DNA from: an uncultured Bacteroidaceae bacterium
GTDB lineage: Bacteria > Bacteroidota > Bacteroidia > Bacteroidales > Bacteroidaceae
Assembly (NCBI GenBank): GCA_905234555.1
Contig: CAJOHO010000004.1
Coordinates: 1-64,000, forward strand
Reading direction: 5' to 3'
Length of the DNA stretch: 64,000 nucleotides
Shown here: one piece after another, positions 26,601-33,897 of the stretch
Layout of the letters: each line of letters begins with the position of its first letter
Position numbering within the stretch: position 1 is the stretch's first letter
Position numbers and translations under genes: made by a program
The notes under the pieces: model-generated
Databases searched by the model: none
What the model saw: only the letters and a program-made list of their open reading frames with translations
Told to the model about the DNA's origin: nothing

Positions 26601-27815
26601 GAACAGTACTACCTGCTGAAACTTGACTATGTGGTTTCGAAGACCGTCAATGGCAAGGTAACAACGGAAACCACCAACCTGGTACATCTGAAGCTCTATT
26701 CCAAGAACGGAAGCTGGCGCGAGGGTGTTGCCAATGGTGGCTACTCACTGTCATACGAGAAACCGTTCATCGGTCAGCGAATCAATTCTGTGACATTCAA
26801 AGACTCAGGTATTCCGCGCGTATCAGATAGGACGATTGCACAGGCCGATGGTCAGACAGCCAAGAAGACCGGTTCGGGCAAAGCGCCATTAGCTCGTCTC
26901 TACGACCCGTATTGGTACATCAGCTACTTGTCGAACTTCGCTTTGGTGGGAGGTTGGCGCATCACGACTCCGCGTCTGTCCATCAATGCCACCACATCGC
27001 AGTCCCTCATCTACACGGACAAGGGTGGTGTGTATGAAGGCTCGACTGGTAAGGGCGTTTCCTACCGTATTTACGATGAGTATTCGAAAATCCGCAAACT
27101 CTCTATCTACGATCAGACTCAATGGCAAAACACCTATAACTTCCCGTTGCCGATGTTGGATGATGGTCGCTACGAGTATGTGCTGGGCGGTATGGAACGA
27201 GTGCCTGCATTTACGCCAGGTAAGACAAATGCCGCTCGTGTCAAGGGACTGATCACCGACATGAAGGATGTATATTATATGGCTGCAGACATTTCAGATA
27301 AGCTCTCTGCTGCCTCGAAGCAGGTGCAGGATATTGGTAGCGACAACTTCGAAACCAAGAAGGTGAACAAAGTGGAGGCGTGGTCTGTAGCTCGTACAGG
27401 TGTCTATTTCTCTGTTGCCAGAAATGGAAAGCGGTTGGAATTCCCAGCCTATCAGGTTCCTATCCTCTGGGGTTCTCAGTTCGAAAACAAGGATTCCCGT
27501 AAGAAGGTAACCATGTGGGGTAGCTTCGACGACTTCAAAAAGTCGGATGAGCGTCCGCACGAGAATATCTGTGAGGAAATCTGGTATAGTTTCATGGGCG
27601 GAAATATGGATCATAAGGTCAACAATTCCAAGTATCGTTCAAAGGAGAATTTCATATGCTCGAGGGATGTATTAAAACTGATGACGAAAGCCAACTTCTC
27701 CATCTATCGAGTGAATGAATACGACTATGTGAATTGCGAATATCGTGTGTTGACCGACCTGCTGAACGGTTCAGCTATGGATTCCTTCACGCTCGACGAT
27801 CCATTATTACAGTAA
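20619..27815 (+). CDS. Giant TANFOR-like exported protein (2398 residues)
   Basis: The signal peptide ends near 'VVAQ' (residue 26). Residues about 27-175 resemble the TANFOR domain first defined in Tannerella forsythia proteins ('VTVTPVQQILPPQILLYVSD', 'LLPEGQYQIHITAYKW', then 'SNPAGGLAYFQVCYQAQAP'). A flexible acidic linker of KTDGKTEGK-like repeats lies near 325-360. About 1500 residues of beta-rich sequence follow with recurring 'DFKSSIVSVKIGANAYLCVG'-type strands, including a Gly-rich barrel-like part (about 1590-1720). The C-terminal portion (about 1750-2398) looks like stacked beta-domains. No T9SS tail is seen at the C-terminus and no catalytic motif was recognised. The second ATG (20625) is an alternative start. 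It is most likely a very large cell-surface or periplasmic structural protein. Confidence 0.75.
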   Translation: MYMSRKIYKSIATLIIFVLGTLRVVAQDVIVTVTPVQQILPPQILLYVSDPGKFFNITLTNTTSEAQEVYLGLQLEQTMPASDLSISTPPKRQPKAPFVVPGNSSYQLTTLEMKHLFDHIPASEISCPSNLFDNYTNGSFGLLPEGQYQIHITAYKWSLPQLSTPVVVSNPAGGLAYFQVCYQAQAPQFLVPMLIGTADPEVAEIDPLNAQFTWTQPVITCGSTFSSYQYDFRVVELLPGQQPDDAMDRNPTVYQSSSLMAPLCMIPTNIITHQFYTNKKYLAQVTAHSTSTNVLNYVMIANNGKSTYRTFRIKTSDEPTPPTDDKTEGKTDEKTEGKTDGGTGGKEEGEGEDDEDDIDYFALWGHTEMKDSLNTDSLYTFRNPTITSPTFLDIAARKVFINNPITTEWRTVFHLGGEGLQADTIQFSYEVQLFNGGGEADKEAALQTQPIYTKTVKETDELKDSISWDFLKEKVKVGDYLVLRIKPTCIHGSSVAFTNDSVNVIDFAMTEPISKKYFQCSNMVVINNETPTEKTAADLKGKTVMLGEYPLLIDEIKEGKEANTWQGKGRVEWQPLGFKVMVCVQFDNLKINTEDVVYDGIAKTYAENESLSDMQVVDKLFSDWGIDNLIGDTGLPYADYLQTQATNGVKDLAKKINLSKYYGYVKKGQAVWNTFLKGEVERLYMPLALPKSVNSSPVDIQIVAMKFAATYATMDVLGEFTLPDSKYTDNDILVLGAPRLCISPDKVIPESGTVALLSNFTIKDPKSSYTMTFKAPTDVTKPTDGCYIAWHDYKFEILGIDMDMKIPGLKKDVGGKATNENPTLTVTASISDWDDWMVDNISIDPFQAEDLPGWTFTAQNIVYDHSIYRNSNKMGSFPSGYDKSKVLTNNQTITWQGLYIKEISVKMPKTLEFGTSGDKRLSISAKNMFFDKSGATLTLSASDILSAKTGKMGGWSFSLDNVTLKFIQDNFNQCKFNGKFSVPLLEGDIAYNCQILKLNNQQNAGGGNYAYIFKTQQVDKLSLDFFLAKATFDKNLTYCLVEAVPENNQLKTRVELVMGGDITIGGTEYLQQKANNLPIKFNIPGVHFAKMRIANCDRWTSKYEKSLQNGKDNKKIIKKLYNDKQFKFGNSCYFNTGDWSLASPSKTIGPFTFTLDDYKFGYSGSNLTMYLEGSIKLVSSLDISAGAGFTVYATVKNPTDLSKISIKYNKTTFDKAKLETSFAGMTLKGELTVVRGDAQKGDGYQGSIKFTMPGDLFTVQSSGGYYEKKETNNNYTWGFFNIKLGSATGLRLDPVVINSIKGGFYFNCKKKGDNDATPEKGIIGVIAGMGLSTTAGKEVLNGDFEMTVVYDSKYKRLTTFMFDGTLKAVSGMINAKASIVYQHDNTDQYFALNITVDASADGAVASKLYASEYSRLSNTMKKLNAGYTKALSDATGGLSDKLNDSSNSHANNNTNAKNSNSCKAASAHVSLDFKVTMKEKGKKLSSVKWHVYLGEPDYDKRCNFTLIDFKSSIVSVKIGANAYLCVGNELPNDGQLPPIPPEVANFLDGSTKGAGMVSDDLGQANRARSRALQDFKADVLGGVMLGAQVYGYLDVDLGIIYGSMGATAGFDLSLRKLDNANCMNLSKKPGWNGWYGEGQLYAYLYAKFGIQINLGFWKKRFDIVDAGIGGVLNMGGPNPTYFTGKARVKLRLLAGLININRKFEFECGDRCDLFLGNALDNFELFGNCSLGDTLRSVGWDKKNRISPKLSMRPTFDTQAPLDEHFRVLDETELNKLAKDYDGDKEDLKAQASRTFVFHGDTYVTLYEYNYANPVLVPKKRQFYLKGKQRITHLIDMLELSPNKFYKLRVSGWAKEIVKGVEVDPETYNESKRKYENKAWKQTKDYYFCTGPNESLPDCPEDLQPYVAIAYPSNYNQVKDPEEYQYYTWAYVSDIQAPTIALLTDLNNKCFKKGTLKWRLCSSNGKVLDEVNNSYVTTNHSCNLQPSRKFRNVAAEQYYLLKLDYVVSKTVNGKVTTETTNLVHLKLYSKNGSWREGVANGGYSLSYEKPFIGQRINSVTFKDSGIPRVSDRTIAQADGQTAKKTGSGKAPLARLYDPYWYISYLSNFALVGGWRITTPRLSINATTSQSLIYTDKGGVYEGSTGKGVSYRIYDEYSKIRKLSIYDQTQWQNTYNFPLPMLDDGRYEYVLGGMERVPAFTPGKTNAARVKGLITDMKDVYYMAADISDKLSAASKQVQDIGSDNFETKKVNKVEAWSVARTGVYFSVARNGKRLEFPAYQVPILWGSQFENKDSRKKVTMWGSFDDFKKSDERPHENICEEIWYSFMGGNMDHKVNNSKYRSKENFICSRDVLKLMTKANFSIYRVNEYDYVNCEYRVLTDLLNGSAMDSFTLDDPLLQ

Positions 27816-27830
27816 TGGCTCCCTCAAAAC

Positions 27831-27870
27831 ATTTATAATTTATAATTTTGAATTTATAATTTATTATATA
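27831..27870. repeat. TTTATAATTTATAATTTT repeat
   Basis: Tandem (t)ttataatt units sit between the giant gene and the Fn3-like gene, ending directly before its ATG. They are related to the attcataat family. Confidence 0.7.
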
Positions 27871-27871
27871 G

Positions 27872-30220
27872 ATGATACGCATAACAAAAATATTAGCAGG
27901 AATCTTGGTCACAGGAATTGTGACAGGAAGTCTGTTGGCACGTGGTCCGATGGGATTTTCCTATTCTCCATCAGCAACCCCCGACGATACGATTGGGGTG
28001 GATCGTCCTGATGGGGAAGGGGTAAGCAATTCTGACTGGGAGACAAAGTACCTGCCAGGGGAAATTCGTGATACTTCCATGTTGGCAGCCGACACCGTGA
28101 GGACTGGAAACTACGACACGCATATCCAGCTGCTGGCACGTAGTTATGGAGACAGCATCGTTCTTCGATGGGGAGCTGAGGACTTTGTGACTTGGCAGTA
28201 TCTGAACAGCGTAGGTGTCAATATCCTCCGTACTTGCTTGAGCGATAAGGACTACGAGACGGATACGCTAGCTTACGCTCTGAAACCTGCCTCGCTGGAA
28301 GAATGGCGAAGCCTCTATTCGGAGGACGATTCTATCGCAGGAATGGCGATTGGTGCCCTCTATGGCGAAGGCAAAATGACCCAAGACCAGTCGAAACATG
28401 GTGCTGGTACGTTCGGTGCTTTGCTCGATGTCTATGACGACCAGCAGATGACCTACGCTGTGGCGTTGATGGCAAGTGAGTGGAGTCGCGATGTGGCTGA
28501 CCATCTGGCTATGCGTTTCGTCGATACAAATGTGAAGAAGGGAAAGGAGTACGAGTATATCGTGCAACCAACAGAGTTCGATAGCACGAAGCACCTCATC
28601 TTCCGTGTTGGCTATATCGAGAATATCAAGAACGAGAAGTATGTGCCTGAGAAGTTCGATGTGGAAATCGGTGATTCCCTCGTGGGTATCAACAGCCTGT
28701 ACCTGTGGTGGGAGAACAAAGAAGCCTACTCTACCTACGAGATTGAACGTCGCAAGGTGGGTGAGACGAAGTGGCAGCGTGTGAACGAACACCCCTTCAT
28801 CATGATGCAGGACATACGAGGTGATAACCCCGACTGTCACATTCAGGAACTGGTACCCGCACCAGGTGACTATGAATACCGAATCCTGGCTCACGATGCC
28901 TTTGGCGACTTGACAGAACCGAGTCATGTCCACACAGCCCATGTGCGTGATGTAGAGCCGCCTTTGGCACCAGAAATCACCTTCATCGAGATAGAGCGTC
29001 CAGACACTACTGACCTCAGCGCAAAGGTGAAGGCTCACATCTGGTTCCGCAAGGACACCATTGAGCAGGATCTGGTAGGCTACAAGCCTCTTTTCTACAA
29101 GAAAACGGATGACGGCGGCAAGTGGGTATCGCTGGTGGAAAATATGATTCCTGTGGGCGATACGCTCTGTGTGGCTGATGTCACAGGACTGTCCTCTGGA
29201 CAGATTGTGATGGCGGCTTACGACACCGCTCAGAATGTGGGCTATTCGATGCAACATATTGTCCGCATCACCGACCTCAAGGCTCCTGATGCTCCTGCCA
29301 ACTTCCGCTATGAGATTGTCAGCAACGATGAGGGTACCGTCCGCCTGATGTGGGATGCACCCTGTGACGATGTAGATTACTACGAGATAGCCTACGCCAA
29401 CGATACGACTCACGAGTTCGTGCAACTGCGTACCCTCTCACCAGACAGCGTTCTGCTGCGAGAGACGGAGTGGGTGGATACTTTGGCGTTGGATGTCAAC
29501 CAGAAATACATCTATTATAAGGTACGAGCCGTCGATTATGCTACGAACGAAGGTGCTTACACCGAACCCCTCCAGGTAATTCGTCCCAGTTTGGTCATTC
29601 CTGCGGAACCGCACATTGATTCAGTTTGGGTGGATCAGACGAAGGGCATCAATATGCGATGGGTGTGCAGCGATGAAGTTCAGATTTCCCACCATGTGCT
29701 GAAACGTCGTTTGGCAGATGGTAAGAAGGAGTGGACAACGATTCGCCGTTTCGAAGCAGACTCAGTACGTGCAGCTGGTAACATCGTGGATATCTGCGAT
29801 ATTCCTGAGCACAACCGCGAAAACCGTTACGAATATGTGATGGAGTCGTTTACCTACGCTGGTATCTCCAGCGGACCGAGTCTGATTTATTCAGCCCGAT
29901 TTGCAGGTGAGGCTGTGTTCGAGTGGCCCATTCAGCTTGCTGGTTCTTACGAGGAAAGCAAGGGTGAAACCCGACTGGCTTGGGAAACGCAGAGCAATCT
30001 TCCTTACAAGGGTGACTGGTATTTCTGTGTGTATCGCAAAGGACCAGAGGACAAGATGGCGAAGTTCCTGATGTCGGCAGAACCTGCTGACCGGTTCTTC
30101 AACGACTTCCTGCTCCAACCTGGTGAAGAAGCAGAATACTATATCTTCATTCAGTATAAGGACGGACGTAAGAGTACCCCTTCGAATACGGTTACCGTGA
30201 AGGCTCCTAAGAAGAATTGA
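27872..30220 (+). CDS. Exported fibronectin-type-III-like multidomain protein
   Basis: The N-terminal hydrophobic signal ('ILAGILVTGIVTGSLLARG') is followed by a unique region (about 60-280). Several Fn3-like repeats follow, recognisable by 'YSTYEIERRKVGETKWQRVN', 'APANFRYEIVSNDEGTVRLMW' and 'KYIYYKVRAVDYATNEG' (about 285-780). The protein has 782 residues and no sorting tail. A protein of this kind following a TANFOR-type giant looks like a fixed pairing from memory of Bacteroidetes loci, which would need checking. It probably binds or scaffolds other exported proteins of this locus; this is inference. Confidence 0.72.
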   Translation: MIRITKILAGILVTGIVTGSLLARGPMGFSYSPSATPDDTIGVDRPDGEGVSNSDWETKYLPGEIRDTSMLAADTVRTGNYDTHIQLLARSYGDSIVLRWGAEDFVTWQYLNSVGVNILRTCLSDKDYETDTLAYALKPASLEEWRSLYSEDDSIAGMAIGALYGEGKMTQDQSKHGAGTFGALLDVYDDQQMTYAVALMASEWSRDVADHLAMRFVDTNVKKGKEYEYIVQPTEFDSTKHLIFRVGYIENIKNEKYVPEKFDVEIGDSLVGINSLYLWWENKEAYSTYEIERRKVGETKWQRVNEHPFIMMQDIRGDNPDCHIQELVPAPGDYEYRILAHDAFGDLTEPSHVHTAHVRDVEPPLAPEITFIEIERPDTTDLSAKVKAHIWFRKDTIEQDLVGYKPLFYKKTDDGGKWVSLVENMIPVGDTLCVADVTGLSSGQIVMAAYDTAQNVGYSMQHIVRITDLKAPDAPANFRYEIVSNDEGTVRLMWDAPCDDVDYYEIAYANDTTHEFVQLRTLSPDSVLLRETEWVDTLALDVNQKYIYYKVRAVDYATNEGAYTEPLQVIRPSLVIPAEPHIDSVWVDQTKGINMRWVCSDEVQISHHVLKRRLADGKKEWTTIRRFEADSVRAAGNIVDICDIPEHNRENRYEYVMESFTYAGISSGPSLIYSARFAGEAVFEWPIQLAGSYEESKGETRLAWETQSNLPYKGDWYFCVYRKGPEDKMAKFLMSAEPADRFFNDFLLQPGEEAEYYIFIQYKDGRKSTPSNTVTVKAPKKN

Positions 30221-30264
30221 AAATTGATAATTCATAATTCACAATTCACAATTCACAAATTAGA
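30221..30264. repeat. AATTCACAATTCACAATT repeat
   Basis: Units of attcacaa/attcataa/attgataa occupy the 62-bp gap between the Fn3-like gene and the small lipoprotein gene. It belongs to the attcataat family. Confidence 0.75.
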
Positions 30265-30282
30265 AATTCTTGATAGTTCTCA

Positions 30283-30963
30283 ATGATAAAGAAAGGTTTT
30301 TACATAATGCTGGCGGTGGCTTCGCAGCTTTTTATGGCTTGCGGACTGGTTGATTTTGACCTGGACGACGAGACACCAGAGGCTGTTGAGATGCACCTCA
30401 ACTTCGACACCGTCTATGTGATGGTGGGTGACGAGTTTGCCCTCTCACCTGAGTTTACGCCCGATTCTGTGAGCAATCACGAGATTTACTGGACGAGCAG
30501 TGCTGACTCTGTGGTAACAGCCTTCAACAATACCCTCTACGCACTCAGCGAGGGTGAGGCAATGGTGTCTGCTCTGTCGGTACAGAACCGCATTTCTGAT
30601 TCCTGCTATGTCTATGTGATGCCTCGCTGGGAAGTTGCCAGTGGCGACTATCCTCACGATATGGTGGTCTATGCACATGTGACGGTACATGGACAAGAAC
30701 CAAACGAGAATATGCTGATTGGTGCTTTCAGAGGTTTGGAATGTCGAGGAATAGGAGAATGGAAAGAATGGCAGGGAAAGCGATATATGCAAATAAGGGT
30801 ATATAGCGAAATGATGGATGATGAAGATGGTGTCGAAGAACGTATCCGTTTCCTTTGCTACGACAGAACAATCCTTCAGGTCGAGACTTTTCCGCAACGT
30901 ATCAATTACGATGGAGGTACCCATGGGAGTCTCAGTAGCCTTTTTGAATTGACCATACCATAA
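30283..30963 (+). CDS. Ig-like surface lipoprotein with the 'GAF.G.ECRG' module
   Basis: A lipoprotein signal with lipobox 'LFMAC' (Cys20) anchors this 226-residue protein. An Ig-like part follows (about 35-115; 'EMHLNFDTVYVMVGDEFALS', 'YALSEGEAMVSAL'). The C-terminal module (about 120-226) runs 'LIGAFRGLECRGIGEW' to 'INYDGGTHGSLSSLFELTIP'. That end matches 'VTFDGETHGTLSSLFNISL' in the first protein of the locus, so the two share a domain. It has close spacing (13 bp) to the next lipoprotein gene. The role is unknown; an accessory binding or assembly factor is plausible. Confidence 0.75.
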   Translation: MIKKGFYIMLAVASQLFMACGLVDFDLDDETPEAVEMHLNFDTVYVMVGDEFALSPEFTPDSVSNHEIYWTSSADSVVTAFNNTLYALSEGEAMVSALSVQNRISDSCYVYVMPRWEVASGDYPHDMVVYAHVTVHGQEPNENMLIGAFRGLECRGIGEWKEWQGKRYMQIRVYSEMMDDEDGVEERIRFLCYDRTILQVETFPQRINYDGGTHGSLSSLFELTIP

Positions 30964-30976
30964 TCCCTATATCATC

Positions 30977-33364
30977 ATGAAGAAAAGTTCTTACATATTA
31001 TTCTCTGTTTTCGTAATAGCCATCCTTGGTGGCTGTACGTTGTCGATGGAAGATCTCAGCATTCCTGAAGAGCAGCGTGGTGTGAATGAACCCTACACAG
31101 AGCAGAATGACAGCTTTACTGTCACTTATAAGTATAACGATGGCGTAAGACCTGTTACTTCCAATATGTTAGATTATTTAGCAACAGTGGAACACGACAC
31201 CATCCTGTATTTCATGGACAACATCCCAAAGAAGTGGTTGCCCAAGGTTGGAGAGTATGTGGCAGCTGGCTGTTCGCGCACTCTTCCTCATGGACTGAAC
31301 GACAAGGTGCTGTCCGTTGAGAATGTGGGTGGTATGTACAAAGTAGTAGTGACACGTGCGACCCTTGATGAAGTGTATGACGATTTGGTGGTGGAGGTGG
31401 ATTTCGATTATCAGGCACCTTTCCAGGAAGAAACCACAGACAGCGCCTATTTGGATAGTCTTGGCTTGACCGAAGAAGATGTGGCGATGACGGATTGGTC
31501 TGTCTATGATGGAACCAATGATCGCGCCTCGGCTGCCAAGACCAGAGCGAGTGGCGATGTGACCGAAGAAGTGAAGACTCAATCCGATACCTGGGGCATG
31601 AAAATCGACACGCGTTATCCTGATAAAGCCTATGGATTTTTAGCAAAGTCCCTGTTGAAAGGGTTAGCAGCATGGAATGAGAAAAATAAGTCACGAGAAC
31701 TGAAAACCTATGCGGCACTGACTCTGTCGGTCAACACCACAAAGCGTATTTATACAAAAATTGATAAAAAGAAAAAATACGAGAAATCCTATACGAATAC
31801 TGAGACTCAGAAATACCTGGCTTTGGAAGCAGGTGTGGATTTCTGGGCAGGTAAGAGGATTGGTGGTGATGACGGTGAATTCAATATCACAGAATATGCC
31901 AAGAGAATCAAGGATGACAAACTGACTTCCAAAATTCAGGAAGCTTCAGAGAGAATTGCAAATCTCAAAGACTATAAGGTGAAGGATCCAAAGCCGGAAA
32001 TCAGTGTACCGATTCCCTGCACTGTCCCTTTGGAGTTTGTAATCCGTTTCAACTATGACTTAGGAGTGACCATCAATGGTTGCGTAGGAGTCTCTATGGT
32101 ACATAATAATACTACCAAATATGAGGGCTATGAAATTGTCAATGGTGGTGACCCCGTAGAACTCAAGAAAGAGGTGGTAAAGGATGATTTTTCGGGACCA
32201 TCCTTGTTCTTGTCTGGCTCCGCTGCTGTGGCTCTCGACGTGAACGTGGGAGTGGGTATTCGTGTGGCAAAGAGCTTGGGTTGTGAAATTGGTGGAGGCT
32301 TTAAGACAGGAATAGAAGGGAAATGCACCTTCGCACCTTTCTCTGATGATAAACAATATGCTGACGGCAACACATATTTTAAGTTCTATGGCAAGGTATA
32401 TGGTTTTATTAACTTCTATCTCAGTCCATTGGGACTTGATTTGTGGGACAAAAAAATTACTTTCATCGAAAAGTACTTATGGGATTCCAGCTGGCCTATT
32501 ATACCTACGTTCACCACATCCGCAGTTCCAGGTTCAATCGGAGTTGGCAAAAGCACAACGACGCTCAACTATGGCTACAAGGTGAAAAACTTAGGCATCA
32601 TGGCTGGAAGTTCCTATTATGAGCCTCGTTTGGAAATCTATAAGGGTTCCTTGGACGATAGATCGAGAATTGCCACAGTAGAAACAACAAGTTCAAACAA
32701 GACGCTTCGTAAGGATAAGGAATACAAATTTTCTTACGAAATCGATAATGCCCTTTTCGATAAACAAGATGCTTATTATGTAGTGCCAGTTATTTACAAC
32801 GAGAAGACAGGTCAGACACTTGCGTATAAGGAAATGGGTTATATGATGGAAGAACCCTATCCAAAGATTACTGTGAAGGAATGTGTTCAAAAATCGGCAC
32901 AAGAACTCAATCCTTACGATTTCTCCGATTATGAAGATCAGTTCTATAAAGATGATAGTAGTGGAAAGGGTTACGACTTTGGTGCCATGACTTCTGATTT
33001 GGCTAAATATGAGTTTGTCATAAAGATGGATGTGGCGAGTCCCGGACTGATGAAGGAGTGGGGTGTGAATATGCTGGCTTATATTAAAGGCAAATCAGGA
33101 TATCTGATTAAACAGCAAGATTTCCCTGTCAAGAAGTTCAAATCGGGAACTTATACGCTGACCTATAGTTTCGTCACAAATTACAAGGGTGATTCTGGCC
33201 CGATTAATTTGGCGATTCTTCCCTATTATATAGACCAAGATGGTGTTCGACATGATGTCTATAAAGTCTTAGATGGCGAGAACTATAAGTATTATCTGGA
33301 ATTGGAATATCCTTACTCGAAATCCGTTTATACGGATGGAACGAAGGTTCAAATAGATTTGTAA
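30977..33364 (+). CDS. Large exported lipoprotein of unknown function
   Basis: The lipobox 'AILGGC' places the lipidated Cys near residue 20, and the protein runs to 795 residues. The mature part has an early region with 'TVEHDTILYFMDNIPKKWLP', a Lys-rich helical segment (about 250-345), a Gly-rich hydrophobic strand region (about 370-470; 'FLSGSAAVALDVNVGVGIRV') resembling the barrel-like part of the giant protein, and C-terminal beta-domains. The base composition is more A/T-rich than the genes before it. No family was recognised. It is expected to sit on the outer or inner face of the outer membrane together with the preceding proteins. Confidence 0.68.
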   Translation: MKKSSYILFSVFVIAILGGCTLSMEDLSIPEEQRGVNEPYTEQNDSFTVTYKYNDGVRPVTSNMLDYLATVEHDTILYFMDNIPKKWLPKVGEYVAAGCSRTLPHGLNDKVLSVENVGGMYKVVVTRATLDEVYDDLVVEVDFDYQAPFQEETTDSAYLDSLGLTEEDVAMTDWSVYDGTNDRASAAKTRASGDVTEEVKTQSDTWGMKIDTRYPDKAYGFLAKSLLKGLAAWNEKNKSRELKTYAALTLSVNTTKRIYTKIDKKKKYEKSYTNTETQKYLALEAGVDFWAGKRIGGDDGEFNITEYAKRIKDDKLTSKIQEASERIANLKDYKVKDPKPEISVPIPCTVPLEFVIRFNYDLGVTINGCVGVSMVHNNTTKYEGYEIVNGGDPVELKKEVVKDDFSGPSLFLSGSAAVALDVNVGVGIRVAKSLGCEIGGGFKTGIEGKCTFAPFSDDKQYADGNTYFKFYGKVYGFINFYLSPLGLDLWDKKITFIEKYLWDSSWPIIPTFTTSAVPGSIGVGKSTTTLNYGYKVKNLGIMAGSSYYEPRLEIYKGSLDDRSRIATVETTSSNKTLRKDKEYKFSYEIDNALFDKQDAYYVVPVIYNEKTGQTLAYKEMGYMMEEPYPKITVKECVQKSAQELNPYDFSDYEDQFYKDDSSGKGYDFGAMTSDLAKYEFVIKMDVASPGLMKEWGVNMLAYIKGKSGYLIKQQDFPVKKFKSGTYTLTYSFVTNYKGDSGPINLAILPYYIDQDGVRHDVYKVLDGENYKYYLELEYPYSKSVYTDGTKVQIDL

Positions 33365-33373
33365 GTATAGTAC

Positions 33374-33793
33374 ATGAGTGTTTCAAAACTGTTAATAGTG
33401 TGCCTGCATTTGTGCTGGACTTGTAGCCTGTCCGCACAGGAGCAGGAAACGAAAGCAGTTGCAGGGCAGGTGTCGGCACAAATAACTTTTGACGAACAGA
33501 CGTTTGACTTCGGGGAGTTTTCCATCTCGAAGTCTCCTGAACACGAGCATACGTTTGAGTTCACCAATACGGGTGGCAGCGATTTGTATATCCTTCAGGC
33601 GGTAAGTGGTTGCGGCTGTACCACGCCTGTCTATACGAAAGTTCCCGTGAAATCAGGTGAGAAGGGCAAGGTAGTGGTGAAGTACAATGCGAAAGGGCAG
33701 AATCCGGGTCCTTTCCGTAAGTCTGTGACCATTTACACAAACGATCCACGTTCCTATACGCGCCTTTTTGTGAAAGGAGTGAAGAAGGAGTGA
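33374..33793 (+). CDS. DUF1573 exported protein
   Basis: Signal peptide (residues about 1-21, 'SLSAQ'), then a DUF1573 domain: 'DFGEFSISKSPEHEHTFEFTNTGGSDLYI', the typical 'VSGCGCTTP' and 'YTNDPRSYTRLFVKG'. The family is an ASPM/SPD-2/Hydin-like Ig fold, common and periplasmic or exported in Bacteroidetes, with no known enzymatic activity. It starts 9 bp after the preceding lipoprotein gene, so it is probably the last gene of the exported-protein unit. About 100 bp separate it from the porW-like gene. Confidence 0.85.
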   Translation: MSVSKLLIVCLHLCWTCSLSAQEQETKAVAGQVSAQITFDEQTFDFGEFSISKSPEHEHTFEFTNTGGSDLYILQAVSGCGCTTPVYTKVPVKSGEKGKVVVKYNAKGQNPGPFRKSVTIYTNDPRSYTRLFVKGVKKE

Positions 33794-33897
33794 CCTTCTT
33801 CGGTGATGCCTTTGTTTTCCCTGATAGGAATGCAATAAATCGGGAAGCTTTGCGTTAATATAGAAACGGACGGATGACCGTATTGTATTCGTATTAG

